A DNA stretch of 62,529 nt, from assembly GCA_945903305.1 (NCBI GenBank), contig CAMDOA010000009.1, positions 1 through 62,529 on the forward strand, in the 5' to 3' direction. The position numbers and the translations under genes are program-made. The number at the start of each line of letters is the position of its first letter. The stretch's first letter is position 1. Positions 8,291 to 18,240 of this stretch are shown here, piece after piece. The notes beneath the pieces were generated by a model. It searched no databases, had not been told where the DNA came from, and was given only the letters and a program-made list of their open reading frames with translations. The DNA is from Chitinophaga pinensis (GTDB taxonomy: Bacteria > Bacteroidota > Bacteroidia > Chitinophagales > UBA10324).

Positions 8291-8943
8291 AATTGTACAC
8301 TTATGTTATGAGCAATTTCTGCACTAATTTGTACTTTATTTTTTCCGTTAATAAGTAACAGCATGCTTTGATCAAAGGTGTTGCGTTCTATTACTCTCAG
8401 TTTTGAACCAATACTGATTCCGATTTTACTCAGATAGCGAAGCAATTCAGGTTGGTCTGTAACAAGATTCACAATGGCTTCCTTTTTTTCGGTTACATCT
8501 ATTAATTTTTGTAAATCAGTTTTTTTTATAATTCCTTTTTTATCTGGAATGGGGTCACCATGGGGGTCAAATTTTGGATTTTCAAGAAACGAATCCAGCC
8601 GTTCAACCAATATTTCTGATTGAATGTGCTCGAGTTGTTCAGCCACTTCATGAATTTCATCCCAACTGAATTCTAGTTTCTCTACCAGAAAATATTCCCA
8701 CAACCGATGCTTGCGCACAATGAGCAAAGCTTGCTTTGTACCCGAATCGGTCAATGTTACTCCATTGTATTTTTTATACCGGATGAGTTTTTGTGCCGAA
8801 AGTTTCTTGAGCATTTCGGTTACCGATGCTGCTTTAGTGCCCAGTGAAGCGGCAATTTCATTGGTTGTTACAGCATTATTACCAATACCTGCATGATGAA
8901 AAATAGTTTTCAGGTAATTCTCCACAGAAGTAGTTTGTATCAT
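8287..8943 (-). CDS. mntR: DtxR/MntR-family metal-dependent repressor
   Basis: The 218-residue protein has an N-terminal winged helix (SVENYLKTIFHHAG, TNEIAASLGTKAASVTEMLKKL), a metal-binding/dimerisation domain (HRLWEYFLVEKL, EVAEQLEHIQSE, DPHGDPIP) and a C-terminal FeoA/SH3-like domain (GSKLRVIERNTFDQSMLLL). These match MntR/IdeR proteins of Bacteroidota. It is first in an operon with mntH, overlapping it by 4 bases, so Mn2+ is the likely co-repressor, although iron is possible. A palindromic operator covers its own promoter, indicating autoregulation. Confidence 0.93.
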   Translation of the reverse strand: MIQTTSVENYLKTIFHHAGIGNNAVTTNEIAASLGTKAASVTEMLKKLSAQKLIRYKKYNGVTLTDSGTKQALLIVRKHRLWEYFLVEKLEFSWDEIHEVAEQLEHIQSEILVERLDSFLENPKFDPHGDPIPDKKGIIKKTDLQKLIDVTEKKEAIVNLVTDQPELLRYLSKIGISIGSKLRVIERNTFDQSMLLLINGKNKVQISAEIAHNISVQL

Positions 8944-9244
8944 TTGCTTGACTAAATATATTTTTAGGCAAACCTAAATTTTATTTTTTTAATTTCAAAT
9001 TTTTCATAATTAATTTAATACCCCGGATCAACTTCAAACCTTAATACTTAAAATCCATCTCGTTTAATTTTCAAGTTTGTGCAACCATTTACTTCTCTTT
9101 CGGCAGAAAAAAACACCGGCTGATTTTTAACACCCACATTTACAGCCAATTTGACAAGTTTTAAGCCGCTTATAAAAAACATGGTGCTACCGTTGGCTAT
9201 TAAAATTGATTTTATAATTTCGACGACCCAAACAACCCTTTGTA
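8944..9244. other. 301-base divergent intergenic region
   Basis: It separates the mntRH operon from the secreted protease gene. Apart from the mntR promoter/operator it holds only a weak candidate for the protease promoter: TTGG (9193-9196), an 18-nt spacer, then TAATTTCG (9215-9222). No gene is visible. Confidence 0.5.
8963..8999 (-). promoter_or_regulatory. mntRH promoter with overlapping DtxR/MntR-type operator
   Basis: On the minus strand TTTG (8999-8996), a 19-nt spacer and TAGGTTTG (8976-8969) form a near-consensus Bacteroidota promoter. The palindrome TTTAGG-CAAA-CCTAAA (8963-8978) lies right over the -7 box, 20 bases upstream of the mntR start. Its half-sites resemble DtxR/MntR operators. 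Repressor bound here would block sigma contact, giving metal-dependent autorepression of mntR and mntH. Confidence 0.75.
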
Positions 9245-11938
9245 ATGAAAAAAATCTTCCTTCTTTTAATTACCCTGTTCTGTTATTCAAATCAAAATGT
9301 ATTTGCACAAACCTTTGGTGGTGTGCCCTCAAGTTTTACTCAGCCTATTCTTTCAACAAAAATTCCGGCAAAAACCATGAGTATGGTTGATGTTGCTGCA
9401 TTAAATATGGAAGATTCGCTTAATACCGGCAAGGATATTCCGTATCGATTCGGTTATAATCATATAGTTAATATTAACGCAAATAATTTCGGTTTATGGG
9501 AAACATTAGCTAATGGTGATAAAGTTTGGCGCGCCAGAATAGTTTGCCCTGATGCTTTAAGCATCAACATTGCTTTTGATCATTTTCGTATTCCGCCCGG
9601 TGCTAAATTATTTTTAAGTACACCCGACAAAAAATACATAGTTGGCGCTTATACTTATGAAAACATACAGGAAGATTTGCAATTCGGAACTGATTTAGTT
9701 CCGGGCTCAGAAGTTATTTTGGAATATAATGAACCTGCATTTTCATTATTCAGTGGCGAACTGAATATTTTCCGAATAACGCATGGCTACCGCGATATGT
9801 TTAAATATGCAAAAGCATTTGGATCATCAGGAAGTTGCAATGTAAATGTCAATTGCCCGCAGGGTGCTAATTGGCAAACAGAAAAAAAAGCGGTTGCCAT
9901 TATTATTGTTGGTGGCAGCGGTGCCTGCACCGGTTCGATGATTGCCGATGTGCCTCATTCCGGAACACCTTATTTTTTAACAGCTAATCACTGCGGCACT
10001 ACCGGCACAAGCACCTGGGTTTTCCGGTTTAATTACGAAAGTCCATCGTGCAGTAATATTAACGGGCCAACCAATCAAACAGTTAATGGCGCCGCATTAA
10101 AGGCGAATAAGAATTCATCCGATTTTTGCTTGCTTCAATTAAGCAATATTCCACCTCAATCTTACGGTGTGTATTATGCCGGATGGAACCGTGGCACTTC
10201 AGCACCTACAGCCAGTACATGCATTCATCATCCAAGTGCTGATATTAAAAAAATTACTTTCGATTATGGCACCGCTACTAACGACTCATGGCCCGGCTGT
10301 CCTGCTAACTCACACTGGCACTGCGAATGGGATTTAGCAGTTACTGAAGGCGGATCAAGCGGCTCACCCTTGTTCGATCAAAATCACAGGATAATTGGAC
10401 AGTTACATGGAGGTGCCTCCTATTGCGGTGGCCCGGATTTATCAGATGAATATGGAAAATTTTCGTTTAGTTGGGATTATGGAACCACTATACCTACACG
10501 ATTGAAAGAGTGGCTTGACCCGCAAAACACAGGAAACTTGACTGAAGACGGATTTGATCCATGGGCACCGGTTGACACCATTAATCTTTCCCTGGTCAAC
10601 TTTAACAGTACCGGTGCAAGTATCTGTCTCGGCGACACAGTGGTCCCTGCTTTTACAGTAAAAAATTTAGGTTCCGATACAATTACCTCATTTAATATAG
10701 AATATAATTTAGATGGTGCTGCAAATCAGAATTATGTTTGGAACGGATCATTACCACACAACGGAATCACAACCATTATACTTCCATCATTTGTACCGGC
10801 AACCGGAAGTCATAATTACTGGGTTCATGTTTCTATAGTAAACGGAATGGGCGCCGATGAACAACCGGTTGATGATACATTGCAAACTTCGTTTACTGTT
10901 ATTTCAGGATTGCATTTAGCTATTACATTAACTACTGACAACAATGGCTCACAAACTTCAATAGAAATTAAAAACTCAGCTGGCGTGGTGGTTAATACCT
11001 GGTCGGGTTTTTCGAACAACACTACTTATGATTTTAATGCCTGCCTGGATTCAGGTTGTTACACTTTCACCATTTTTGATGCCGGAAGCAATGGTATTTG
11101 TTGCACAAATGGCATTGGTCATTTTCATGCAGAAGATGAAAACGGTAATGTGATTGTTGATGGAGGAACTTTTACATCCTCGTATTCAAAACAGTTTTGT
11201 TTGAATGTACCGGTAACAGCAATTTTTGCAGTAACAGATAATACACTTTGTCTCGGAAAAATTATTACCACATCCAACACCTCACAAAATGCCTACAATT
11301 ATAACTGGAGTTTAACCGGCCCGGTTACACAAACAAGTACAAACAATACATTCAGCTACACCCCAAGCCAGGTAGGCACTTACACACTTACCTTAATCGC
11401 AAATAATGGCGGCAATTATGATACTACTGAACAAACTATTATTGTTTTCCCCCAACAAACATTAAGTTCTACAAGCACGCCGGCAAGTTCATCAACCGCT
11501 GCTGATGCAAGCATTAATTTAACGGTAAGCGGGGGAACTTCACCGTTTACTTTTCACTGGAATAATAATGCCTCTACTGAAGATTTGAACAACATTATTG
11601 CCGGCACTTACAATGTAACAGTGACTGATGCCAATGGATGTACAAAAACCGCTTCTGTTGTTGTTCAGTTTTTTTCAGGGTTAACCGAATTGTATTTTGA
11701 AGCTATCAAGATTTTCCCTAATCCTGCGAATAATGAATTAGTAGTTGACTTAGCAGGAATAGAATTAAACAGTATTTTGTTATTTGATGAAACGGGAAGA
11801 AAAATTTCGCCTCCCCTAACTGAACAAAATCAGCTGCTTCATTTCGATATGAAAAATATTGCTTCAGGAATTTATTTTTTACAAGGCGAAAATGAAGTTG
11901 GAATTTTCACCCGGAAAATTGTAGTCATTCATCCATAG
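9245..11938 (+). CDS. Secreted Lys-C-like serine protease with SprB repeat and T9SS sorting domain
   Basis: A signal peptide (ending FAQ, about residue 22) and a propeptide precede a trypsin-fold lysyl-endopeptidase-like domain. The likely triad is His249 (LTANHCG), Asp293 (SSDFCLL) and Ser374 (GGSSGSPLF). Many cysteines suggest disulfides. After residue 450 come beta-sandwich domains, a PKD-like segment (FSYTPSQVGTYTLTL), a SprB-type repeat (SGGTSPFTFHWNNNAST to GTYNVTVTDANGC) and a C-terminal T9SS domain (IFPNPANNELVV to ASGIYFLQ). It is probably exported by T9SS and either cell-surface bound or released. A terminator follows at 12010. Confidence 0.9.
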   Translation: MKKIFLLLITLFCYSNQNVFAQTFGGVPSSFTQPILSTKIPAKTMSMVDVAALNMEDSLNTGKDIPYRFGYNHIVNINANNFGLWETLANGDKVWRARIVCPDALSINIAFDHFRIPPGAKLFLSTPDKKYIVGAYTYENIQEDLQFGTDLVPGSEVILEYNEPAFSLFSGELNIFRITHGYRDMFKYAKAFGSSGSCNVNVNCPQGANWQTEKKAVAIIIVGGSGACTGSMIADVPHSGTPYFLTANHCGTTGTSTWVFRFNYESPSCSNINGPTNQTVNGAALKANKNSSDFCLLQLSNIPPQSYGVYYAGWNRGTSAPTASTCIHHPSADIKKITFDYGTATNDSWPGCPANSHWHCEWDLAVTEGGSSGSPLFDQNHRIIGQLHGGASYCGGPDLSDEYGKFSFSWDYGTTIPTRLKEWLDPQNTGNLTEDGFDPWAPVDTINLSLVNFNSTGASICLGDTVVPAFTVKNLGSDTITSFNIEYNLDGAANQNYVWNGSLPHNGITTIILPSFVPATGSHNYWVHVSIVNGMGADEQPVDDTLQTSFTVISGLHLAITLTTDNNGSQTSIEIKNSAGVVVNTWSGFSNNTTYDFNACLDSGCYTFTIFDAGSNGICCTNGIGHFHAEDENGNVIVDGGTFTSSYSKQFCLNVPVTAIFAVTDNTLCLGKIITTSNTSQNAYNYNWSLTGPVTQTSTNNTFSYTPSQVGTYTLTLIANNGGNYDTTEQTIIVFPQQTLSSTSTPASSSTAADASINLTVSGGTSPFTFHWNNNASTEDLNNIIAGTYNVTVTDANGCTKTASVVVQFFSGLTELYFEAIKIFPNPANNELVVDLAGIELNSILLFDETGRKISPPLTEQNQLLHFDMKNIASGIYFLQGENEVGIFTRKIVVIHP

Positions 11939-12009
11939 TGAAGTTTTTTATTTGTTAAAAGTTATTTGTTGATTAGTATCAACTTCTGAATAAAATCATA
12001 TAGTAAATT

Positions 12010-12042
12010 TCGCCCCGATAATTTTCGGGGCGATTTTTTTTT
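12010..12042 (+). terminator. Rho-independent terminator
   Basis: TCGCCCCGA (12010-12018) pairs with TCGGGGCGA (12025-12033) across a 6-nt loop, followed by a run of T. It ends the protease transcript. Confidence 0.9.
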
Positions 12043-12099
12043 CCTGATAACAAACACAATTCGTCACCACCATTTCACCACAAACCATTCAACAAAAAC

Positions 12100-13599
12100 A
12101 TGCACACAACTGAATTATACAGTCAATATGTAACCTCAATGCGGAAAATTGCTGACATTAAATATTCCATTGCCTTGCTTGGTTGGGATCAGGAATGTTA
12201 CCAGCCAAAAAAAGGAGCAGCATTTCGCTCACAGCAAATTGCCACTTTGAGTGGAATGGCGCATGATTTATTTGTTAATGACAGGCTTGGTGAACTTTTA
12301 AACCGGCTCAATGAAAGCAGTGAATTAAATGAAATTCAGAAAAGAAATGTGCAAGAAACTTTTAAAGATTTCAATCGCGAAAAAAAATATTCGACCGAAT
12401 TTGTAGAACAAATTGCTCAAGTTACTTCGCAAACTTATCAGGCATGGTTGAAAGCGCGTGAGGCAAATGATTTCAAATTATATAGACCGATGCTATCAAC
12501 AATGGTGAATATAAAACGGGAAGAAGCAGAAATTCTTGGTTATGAAAATCATCCGTACAATGCGTTGCTGGATATATATGAACCCGGTGCCAATACTGAT
12601 GAACTGGATGTGTTGTTTAAAGATGTGCGCACAAATCTTGTTTCGTTTGTTAAAGATATAACAGCAACCAACCGAGTGCCCGCTGATTTTTTAAAGCAAA
12701 ATTTCCCTTATCAGCAGCAGTGGGATTTCGGTATTGATTTATTAAAACAAATGGGTTACGATTTTGAAGCCGGAAGGCAAGATGTATCGCCGCATCCGTT
12801 CACTACCAACTTCAGTATGGAGGATGTTCGGGTTACTACACGGGTAAATGAAAATGATTTTAATTCCATGACCTGGAGTTGCATTCATGAAGGTGGGCAT
12901 GCCTTGTACGAACAAGGTTTATTAATTGAAAATTATGGCTTGCCTTTAGGTGAAGCTGTTTCGCTTGGCATACATGAATCACAATCGCGCTTGTGGGAAA
13001 ACTTAGTAGGCAGAGGATTTGGTTACTGGAAAGGAAATTTTCCGAAACTGAAAAAGATTTTTGCGAACCAATTGAACCAAGTGAGGGACTTTGATTTTTA
13101 TAAAAATATAAATAAAGTACAACCTTCATTTATCAGGGTGGAAGCCGATGAATTAACTTATCACTTTCACATCATGGTGCGCTATGAAATTGAAAAACAA
13201 TTGATGGATAAATCAATTGCTGTGAATGACCTTGCTGAAATATGGAATGCCCGTTACAAAGAATACCTGAATGTAAATGTGCCGGACGATAACCATGGTG
13301 TTCTGCAGGATATTCACTGGAGCCATGGCAGTTTCGGTTATTTTCCTACTTACTCATTAGGAAGTTTTTATGCGGTGCAGTTTTTTAATCAGGCCGCGAA
13401 AGAAATATCCGGCTTAAACGAACAGATTGAAAAAGGAGATTTACTGCCCTTGCGCGAATGGTTGCGTGTAAAAATTCATGTGCATGGCAGAAGGTATTCC
13501 GCCCGTGAATTGTGCCAGCGAATTACAGGCGAACCGCTCAACTTCAACCATTTTATGAATTATGCGCGAAAGAAGTACCAAGCCATTTATGAATTATAA
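12100..13599 (+). CDS. M32 family metallocarboxypeptidase (carboxypeptidase Taq)
   Basis: A cytoplasmic zinc carboxypeptidase that removes C-terminal residues from peptides. The zinc site is H263-E-G-G-H267 with the third ligand in HESQSRLWEN (292-301). Other family motifs are GWDQE near 28-32, IRVEADELTYHFH near 345-360 and DNHGVLQDIHWSHGSFGYFPTYSLG near 400-425. At 499 residues it is full length. The gene stands alone between a terminator and a convergent gene. Confidence 0.95.
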   Translation: MHTTELYSQYVTSMRKIADIKYSIALLGWDQECYQPKKGAAFRSQQIATLSGMAHDLFVNDRLGELLNRLNESSELNEIQKRNVQETFKDFNREKKYSTEFVEQIAQVTSQTYQAWLKAREANDFKLYRPMLSTMVNIKREEAEILGYENHPYNALLDIYEPGANTDELDVLFKDVRTNLVSFVKDITATNRVPADFLKQNFPYQQQWDFGIDLLKQMGYDFEAGRQDVSPHPFTTNFSMEDVRVTTRVNENDFNSMTWSCIHEGGHALYEQGLLIENYGLPLGEAVSLGIHESQSRLWENLVGRGFGYWKGNFPKLKKIFANQLNQVRDFDFYKNINKVQPSFIRVEADELTYHFHIMVRYEIEKQLMDKSIAVNDLAEIWNARYKEYLNVNVPDDNHGVLQDIHWSHGSFGYFPTYSLGSFYAVQFFNQAAKEISGLNEQIEKGDLLPLREWLRVKIHVHGRRYSARELCQRITGEPLNFNHFMNYARKKYQAIYEL

Positions 13600-13717
13600 A
13601 ATTCATTTTGCTGACTAAATAAAAATTGAACCAGTTTAAAATCAGCTTATTATTTTTCTTGTCCATGATGTAAAGAATCAACAGTAATATAAATTTTTCT
13701 TAATCGGCATTTCTCAT

Positions 13718-15628
13718 TTATTCAACTACCACTTTTCTTATTACTACTCTTTTTTCAGTTTCAATTTTCACAAAATAAATTCCTGCTGATATAGTTGAAA
13801 GTGAAATTGAATTTTCAGTTCCGGAAATATTTTGAGTAAGAATTATTCTTCCCTGCAAATCACAGAGAGAAATAATGCCGGAAACATTTTTCATAAATGA
13901 AACATTCAAAATATCAGAAGTAGGGTTTGGGTAAACTATTACTTCATTCGCATTTGAAAATTCATCGTTCACAAAATCAAATCCTGTTTGTGGCAATGTG
14001 ATGTAAGAAAAATTGATGCTGTTCAGGTAAACCGTATTGTTAGCAATTAGCGGATTGACCAAAGAATCCAAACTATTTCCTGGATACATGATTCCATTGG
14101 TATTTGCATTGCGATTAAAACGCGGATAATTGGAAGATGAAATATCGACCCGGATTTTATGGCCGGCTAAAAAAGTAATAGCCGTGTTTGGTAATGTAAT
14201 GTTGCAATCATAAACAGTTCCGGGAATCATGCCGGCTGTATCATTTGCTGTAAATCCATTTCTGAATCGCATTCTTAAAATACCATCTGATAAAATCATT
14301 GACCTTCCATCAGGATACACATCAGTTAACCGAACAGCAAAGTCAGTATCTTTTCTATTAGAAGAAATTTTTAAATGAACAACAGGACTTCCCCTTAGTA
14401 CTACATCTTGAGTAAGCACTTCAGTTGAAAAAACTAAAACATCATTTCTGCTTTCCACCAATGGCGTCTGATTGTAAGGTCCCTGATCCAAATCGGTTCG
14501 TAAAGTGGGCCCACCAATAGTTGGCGATGGATCGCTCGGATTATAATTATATGAAAGTGCATCAGCAGCATTTGTTGGCGCTACATTATTAATTATTCCG
14601 TTCTGATGAAAATAAAAATTCGTATTCGTCATTCCGGTTGGCGGCCATGATACAGAATTCTGCCAGGTGTTTTCGCCCATTTGATAATATTGAACAAATG
14701 GAGTTTGATCCCAATTGTTATTGATATTTCTTAAATGAAAATCAAAAAATAAAAGTGCGAGTGAATCATTCCAATGTACTGCATTGGGATACGAAAGTTC
14801 ACCTTGAGTTATACTTCCAACCTGCGCAGTGCCGCTTCCGCCATGCGCCCATGGCCCCATAAGCAATCGGTGTTTATCGCGCACATTAATTGGAGATTGA
14901 GTTCTTATACCATTAAAGAACGGAAGCATTTGTTCAGGCGTGTGATCATACCAGCCACCAATCATAAAGCAGGGAACAAGAATACTATCAGGATAAAAAT
15001 TTGCATTCTCACTGAAAGCCCAAACAAAGTCGTGGACTGTGTGTGCCATGAGTACCGGAGAAATTCCATAACCCAATGCATCTAATTGTTCTACATATTC
15101 AGTTCGTAAAACACCTCCCGGAAAATATTCATCATAATCATATTGCGGGCCGGCTACCAACGGACAAATACAAGTAAGACTTGGTGGATTTTTTTTTGCT
15201 GTTTGAAATTGAACACGACCAAGAGCCGATGGCCCCCAAGCTCCTATTTTTCCGTTGCTCCATGCTTGTTGTGCAATCCATTCCACCACATCATAACCAT
15301 CTTCTCCAATTGATGGATTGCCTGCATATGCGGCTGCAGCTGAACCATAAAACCCTCGCCAGTCAACAATTACAAAAATGTAATTGCTACTGTTAAGGTT
15401 TAAACCAATTTGCAACGGCAAACTGAAATGATATAAAATACGGTTGTAGGGAGTTTGAATTAAAATGACCGGCCCTTGCGTAATGCCACTAGGAATATAA
15501 ATATCAGCCGCTAACTTTTGTCCATCGCTCATGGGTATTGAATCAATAATGGGCGATAGTTGTGCTTGTGATTTATCGGAAAATGTAATTTGAAAAAAAA
15601 ATATGATAACAAAAAAGATTTTTTTCAT
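13718..15628 (-). CDS. CocE/NonD-family alpha/beta hydrolase with T9SS sorting domain
   Basis: The signal peptide ends near QAQ (residue 23). The alpha/beta-hydrolase core carries VDWRGFYGS and the nucleophile elbow GAWGPSALG with Ser134. It is followed by a C-terminal jelly-roll of the X-Pro dipeptidyl-peptidase (S15) type (ENDVLVFSTE-like segment SRNDVLVFSTEVLTQDVVLRGSP, given here only by its ends: SRND and RGSP). The last 75 residues are a T9SS domain (VYPNPTSDILNVSF to SAGIYFVKIET). It could be a secreted peptidase, acylase or esterase; the substrate cannot be told from sequence. It is transcribed divergently from the TonB receptor. Confidence 0.88.
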   Translation of the reverse strand: MKKIFFVIIFFFQITFSDKSQAQLSPIIDSIPMSDGQKLAADIYIPSGITQGPVILIQTPYNRILYHFSLPLQIGLNLNSSNYIFVIVDWRGFYGSAAAAYAGNPSIGEDGYDVVEWIAQQAWSNGKIGAWGPSALGRVQFQTAKKNPPSLTCICPLVAGPQYDYDEYFPGGVLRTEYVEQLDALGYGISPVLMAHTVHDFVWAFSENANFYPDSILVPCFMIGGWYDHTPEQMLPFFNGIRTQSPINVRDKHRLLMGPWAHGGSGTAQVGSITQGELSYPNAVHWNDSLALLFFDFHLRNINNNWDQTPFVQYYQMGENTWQNSVSWPPTGMTNTNFYFHQNGIINNVAPTNAADALSYNYNPSDPSPTIGGPTLRTDLDQGPYNQTPLVESRNDVLVFSTEVLTQDVVLRGSPVVHLKISSNRKDTDFAVRLTDVYPDGRSMILSDGILRMRFRNGFTANDTAGMIPGTVYDCNITLPNTAITFLAGHKIRVDISSSNYPRFNRNANTNGIMYPGNSLDSLVNPLIANNTVYLNSINFSYITLPQTGFDFVNDEFSNANEVIVYPNPTSDILNVSFMKNVSGIISLCDLQGRIILTQNISGTENSISLSTISAGIYFVKIETEKRVVIRKVVVE

Positions 15629-15792
15629 GGAACTGAAAATTAAAATTTTTATGGATTGATTTCGACATACTAAAACTAATAAAGTTTAACTAATCGCTTT
15701 TATTGATTCATTATGTTTTTAAACAATAGCATTGAAACTTGTAACCTGCAAATAATTCATCATTCCATGTTTTTCTCTTAGCATCCATAGAA

Positions 15793-15800
15793 TACTTTTG
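15793..15800 (+). promoter_or_regulatory. Candidate -7 box for TonB receptor gene
   Basis: TACTTTTG matches TAnnTTTG and ends 9 nt before ATG 15810. No good TTTG lies 19 nt upstream (TTTT instead), so the assignment is tentative. It argues against a start at TTG 15798. Confidence 0.4.
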
Positions 15801-15809
15801 TCGGCCCGT

Positions 15810-18167
15810 ATGAAAAAATTTCTTTTAACACTTTCCCTAATCACTATTTGTAATTCACTTTTCACAATTGTTTCGGCACAAAACAAATTTACTTTAAGCG
15901 GTTATGTAAAAGATTCTGTTTCGGGCGAAAGTTTAATTGCTGCTTCGGTTTTTGTTAAACAAAATTCGCAAGGTGCTTATACTAACGAATATGGATTTTA
16001 TTCCTTTTCGCTTGCAGCCGGAACCTATGACATCATTTATTCTTATGTAGGATTTAAAACCATTACCAAAACAATAATTCTGAATGCAGATGTAAGAGTG
16101 AATATGAATCTTGCTTCCACCGCAAATACATTGAAAGAAATTGTGGTTGAAACGGAAAAGAAAGATGGCAATGTTCAGAATTCAGATGTAGGGAAATATG
16201 AATTGCAGATGGATAAAATAAAAACACTGCCTGCAATTTTTGGCGAAGTGGATATTATGAAAACCATTCAATTGTTGCCCGGAGTACAAGGCGGAACAGA
16301 AGGCACAAGCGGATTTTATGTTCGCGGTGGTGGTCCCGATCAAAATTTAGTTCTATTGGATGAAGCGGTAGTTTATAATACCGGTCATTTGTTTGGTTTC
16401 TTTTCGGTGTTTAATGCCGATGCTATTTTGAATACCACTTTATACAAAGGCGGAATGCCTGCTGAATACGGCGGAAGAATTTCATCGGTGCTGGATGTGA
16501 ACATGAAGGAAGGCAACAGTAAAAGTTATCATGCATCAGGCGGTATTGGTGTTATTGCATCGCGGTTGACATTGGAAGGGCCGATTAAAAAAAACAAATC
16601 ATCCTTTATGGTTTCGGGTCGACGAACTTACATTGATGTGTTATTAAAACCATTCATTACCAAATCAAAATTTTCGGGCAGCGGGTATTATTTCTATGAT
16701 TTGAATGCCAAAGCCAATTACATTTTTTCTGACAAAGACCGGATATTTCTCAGCGGATACTTCGGTCGCGATATATTCAGTTTTAAGAATGCCGATTTGA
16801 ATATGAGCATTCCTTGGGGAAACGCAACGAGTACTTTGCGTTGGAATCATTTGTTCAGTAATAAACTGTTCATGAATCTCACCACCATTTATAACGATTA
16901 TCATTTTGAACTGGCGGCCGCACAAAATGATTTTGAAATACGGTTATACAGTGGAATTAAAGACCGCAGCGCAAAAATTGATTTCAGTTATTATCCGCAC
17001 ATCCGCCACGAAATAAAATTCGGTGTCAATTACACTTATCATATTTTTCTTCCGAGCAGTGTAACCGCCAAAAGCGGCGATGTGGAATTTAATCCGGCAC
17101 GCATTGAAAAAAAATTCGGGCACGAAAGCGGAATTTTCCTGCAGGACAAATACACGATAAATGATAAAGTGGAAATTAATGCAGGTGTGCGTGTATCAAT
17201 GTTCGAACAGGTTGGACCCTACAAAAAAATAATTATCGGATTCACCGGTTTCCCTGACGACAGTATTATTTATAAAGATGGCGAGCACATTAAAACTTAT
17301 TTCGGCGTTGAACCGCGATTGATTTTAAAAGTGAGTGTAGATAAACACTCTTCCATTAAGGGAAGTTTTAATTTAAGCAAGCAATACATACATCTTGTAA
17401 GCAATAACGGAACTACACTCCCAACAGATATTTGGGTGCCGAGTTCTTTAACTGTAAAACCACAAATCGGCTATCAATATTCGGCTGGTTATTTTCGAAA
17501 TTTTTTTGATAATAAATTAGAAACATCAGTTGAGCTGTATTACAAAACACTATCAAATCAAATTGAATTCAGAGAAGGATATACTCCAACTCCCAATGAA
17601 GATTTAGAAGAGAGTTTTATTTTCGGAACAGGTGAATCAAAAGGAGTGGAAATTTTTATAAACAAAGCCAAGGGTCGATTTACCGGTTGGATTTCATATA
17701 CACTTGCATTTACCAATCGCACATTTCCAGATTTGAACGATGGAAATCCATATCCCTATCGATATGACCGTCGGAATGTGGTATCGGTTGTAGCTACCTA
17801 TAAAATTAATGACCGGTGGACGCTGGCCGGAACTTTTATTTATCAAACCGGAATAGCTTTTACTCCACCACAGGGGAAATATTTTATTGAAGGAAATATT
17901 GTTACAGAATACGGAACCACCAATGGATTCAGAATGAAAGCATACAACCGCGCAGATATTTCCCTCACTTTTGAAGGAAGAAAAAGAAAAGCAATTCAGG
18001 ATGGTTGGAACTTCAGTATCTACAATTTATACAACCGCAAAAATCCATACTTCATTTACGATAAATACGATGGCGAATTTTTAGTTGACCCAACTATCTC
18101 CGTGCAGGCAAAGCAAGTAAGTCTGTTTCCGATCATTCCTTCTGTTACCTGGAATTTTAAATTTTAG
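15810..18167 (+). CDS. TonB-dependent outer-membrane receptor with CarboxypepD_reg-like domain
   Basis: The 785-residue product has a signal peptide ending SAQ, then a CarboxypepD_reg-like beta-sandwich (LSGYVKDSVSGESLIAASV, NEYGFYSFSL; about 25-110). Next is the plug (PAIFGEVDIMKTIQLLPGVQ, YVRGGGPDQNLVLLDEAVV, YGGRISSVLDV; about 145-240) and a long beta-barrel ending in the aromatic WNFKF. It probably imports a ligand across the outer membrane using TonB energy; the ligand is unknown. The downstream DUF4249 lipoprotein is the usual partner. The signal peptide is encoded by a weakly 7-nt periodic sequence. Confidence 0.93.
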   Translation: MKKFLLTLSLITICNSLFTIVSAQNKFTLSGYVKDSVSGESLIAASVFVKQNSQGAYTNEYGFYSFSLAAGTYDIIYSYVGFKTITKTIILNADVRVNMNLASTANTLKEIVVETEKKDGNVQNSDVGKYELQMDKIKTLPAIFGEVDIMKTIQLLPGVQGGTEGTSGFYVRGGGPDQNLVLLDEAVVYNTGHLFGFFSVFNADAILNTTLYKGGMPAEYGGRISSVLDVNMKEGNSKSYHASGGIGVIASRLTLEGPIKKNKSSFMVSGRRTYIDVLLKPFITKSKFSGSGYYFYDLNAKANYIFSDKDRIFLSGYFGRDIFSFKNADLNMSIPWGNATSTLRWNHLFSNKLFMNLTTIYNDYHFELAAAQNDFEIRLYSGIKDRSAKIDFSYYPHIRHEIKFGVNYTYHIFLPSSVTAKSGDVEFNPARIEKKFGHESGIFLQDKYTINDKVEINAGVRVSMFEQVGPYKKIIIGFTGFPDDSIIYKDGEHIKTYFGVEPRLILKVSVDKHSSIKGSFNLSKQYIHLVSNNGTTLPTDIWVPSSLTVKPQIGYQYSAGYFRNFFDNKLETSVELYYKTLSNQIEFREGYTPTPNEDLEESFIFGTGESKGVEIFINKAKGRFTGWISYTLAFTNRTFPDLNDGNPYPYRYDRRNVVSVVATYKINDRWTLAGTFIYQTGIAFTPPQGKYFIEGNIVTEYGTTNGFRMKAYNRADISLTFEGRKRKAIQDGWNFSIYNLYNRKNPYFIYDKYDGEFLVDPTISVQAKQVSLFPIIPSVTWNFKF

Positions 18168-18240
18168 TTAAGCTGGTTGCAGTGAGATGGAAGCAAGAAG
18201 AAAAAAAATAGAAATGAAAAAGTATCAAGATACAAGTAAT

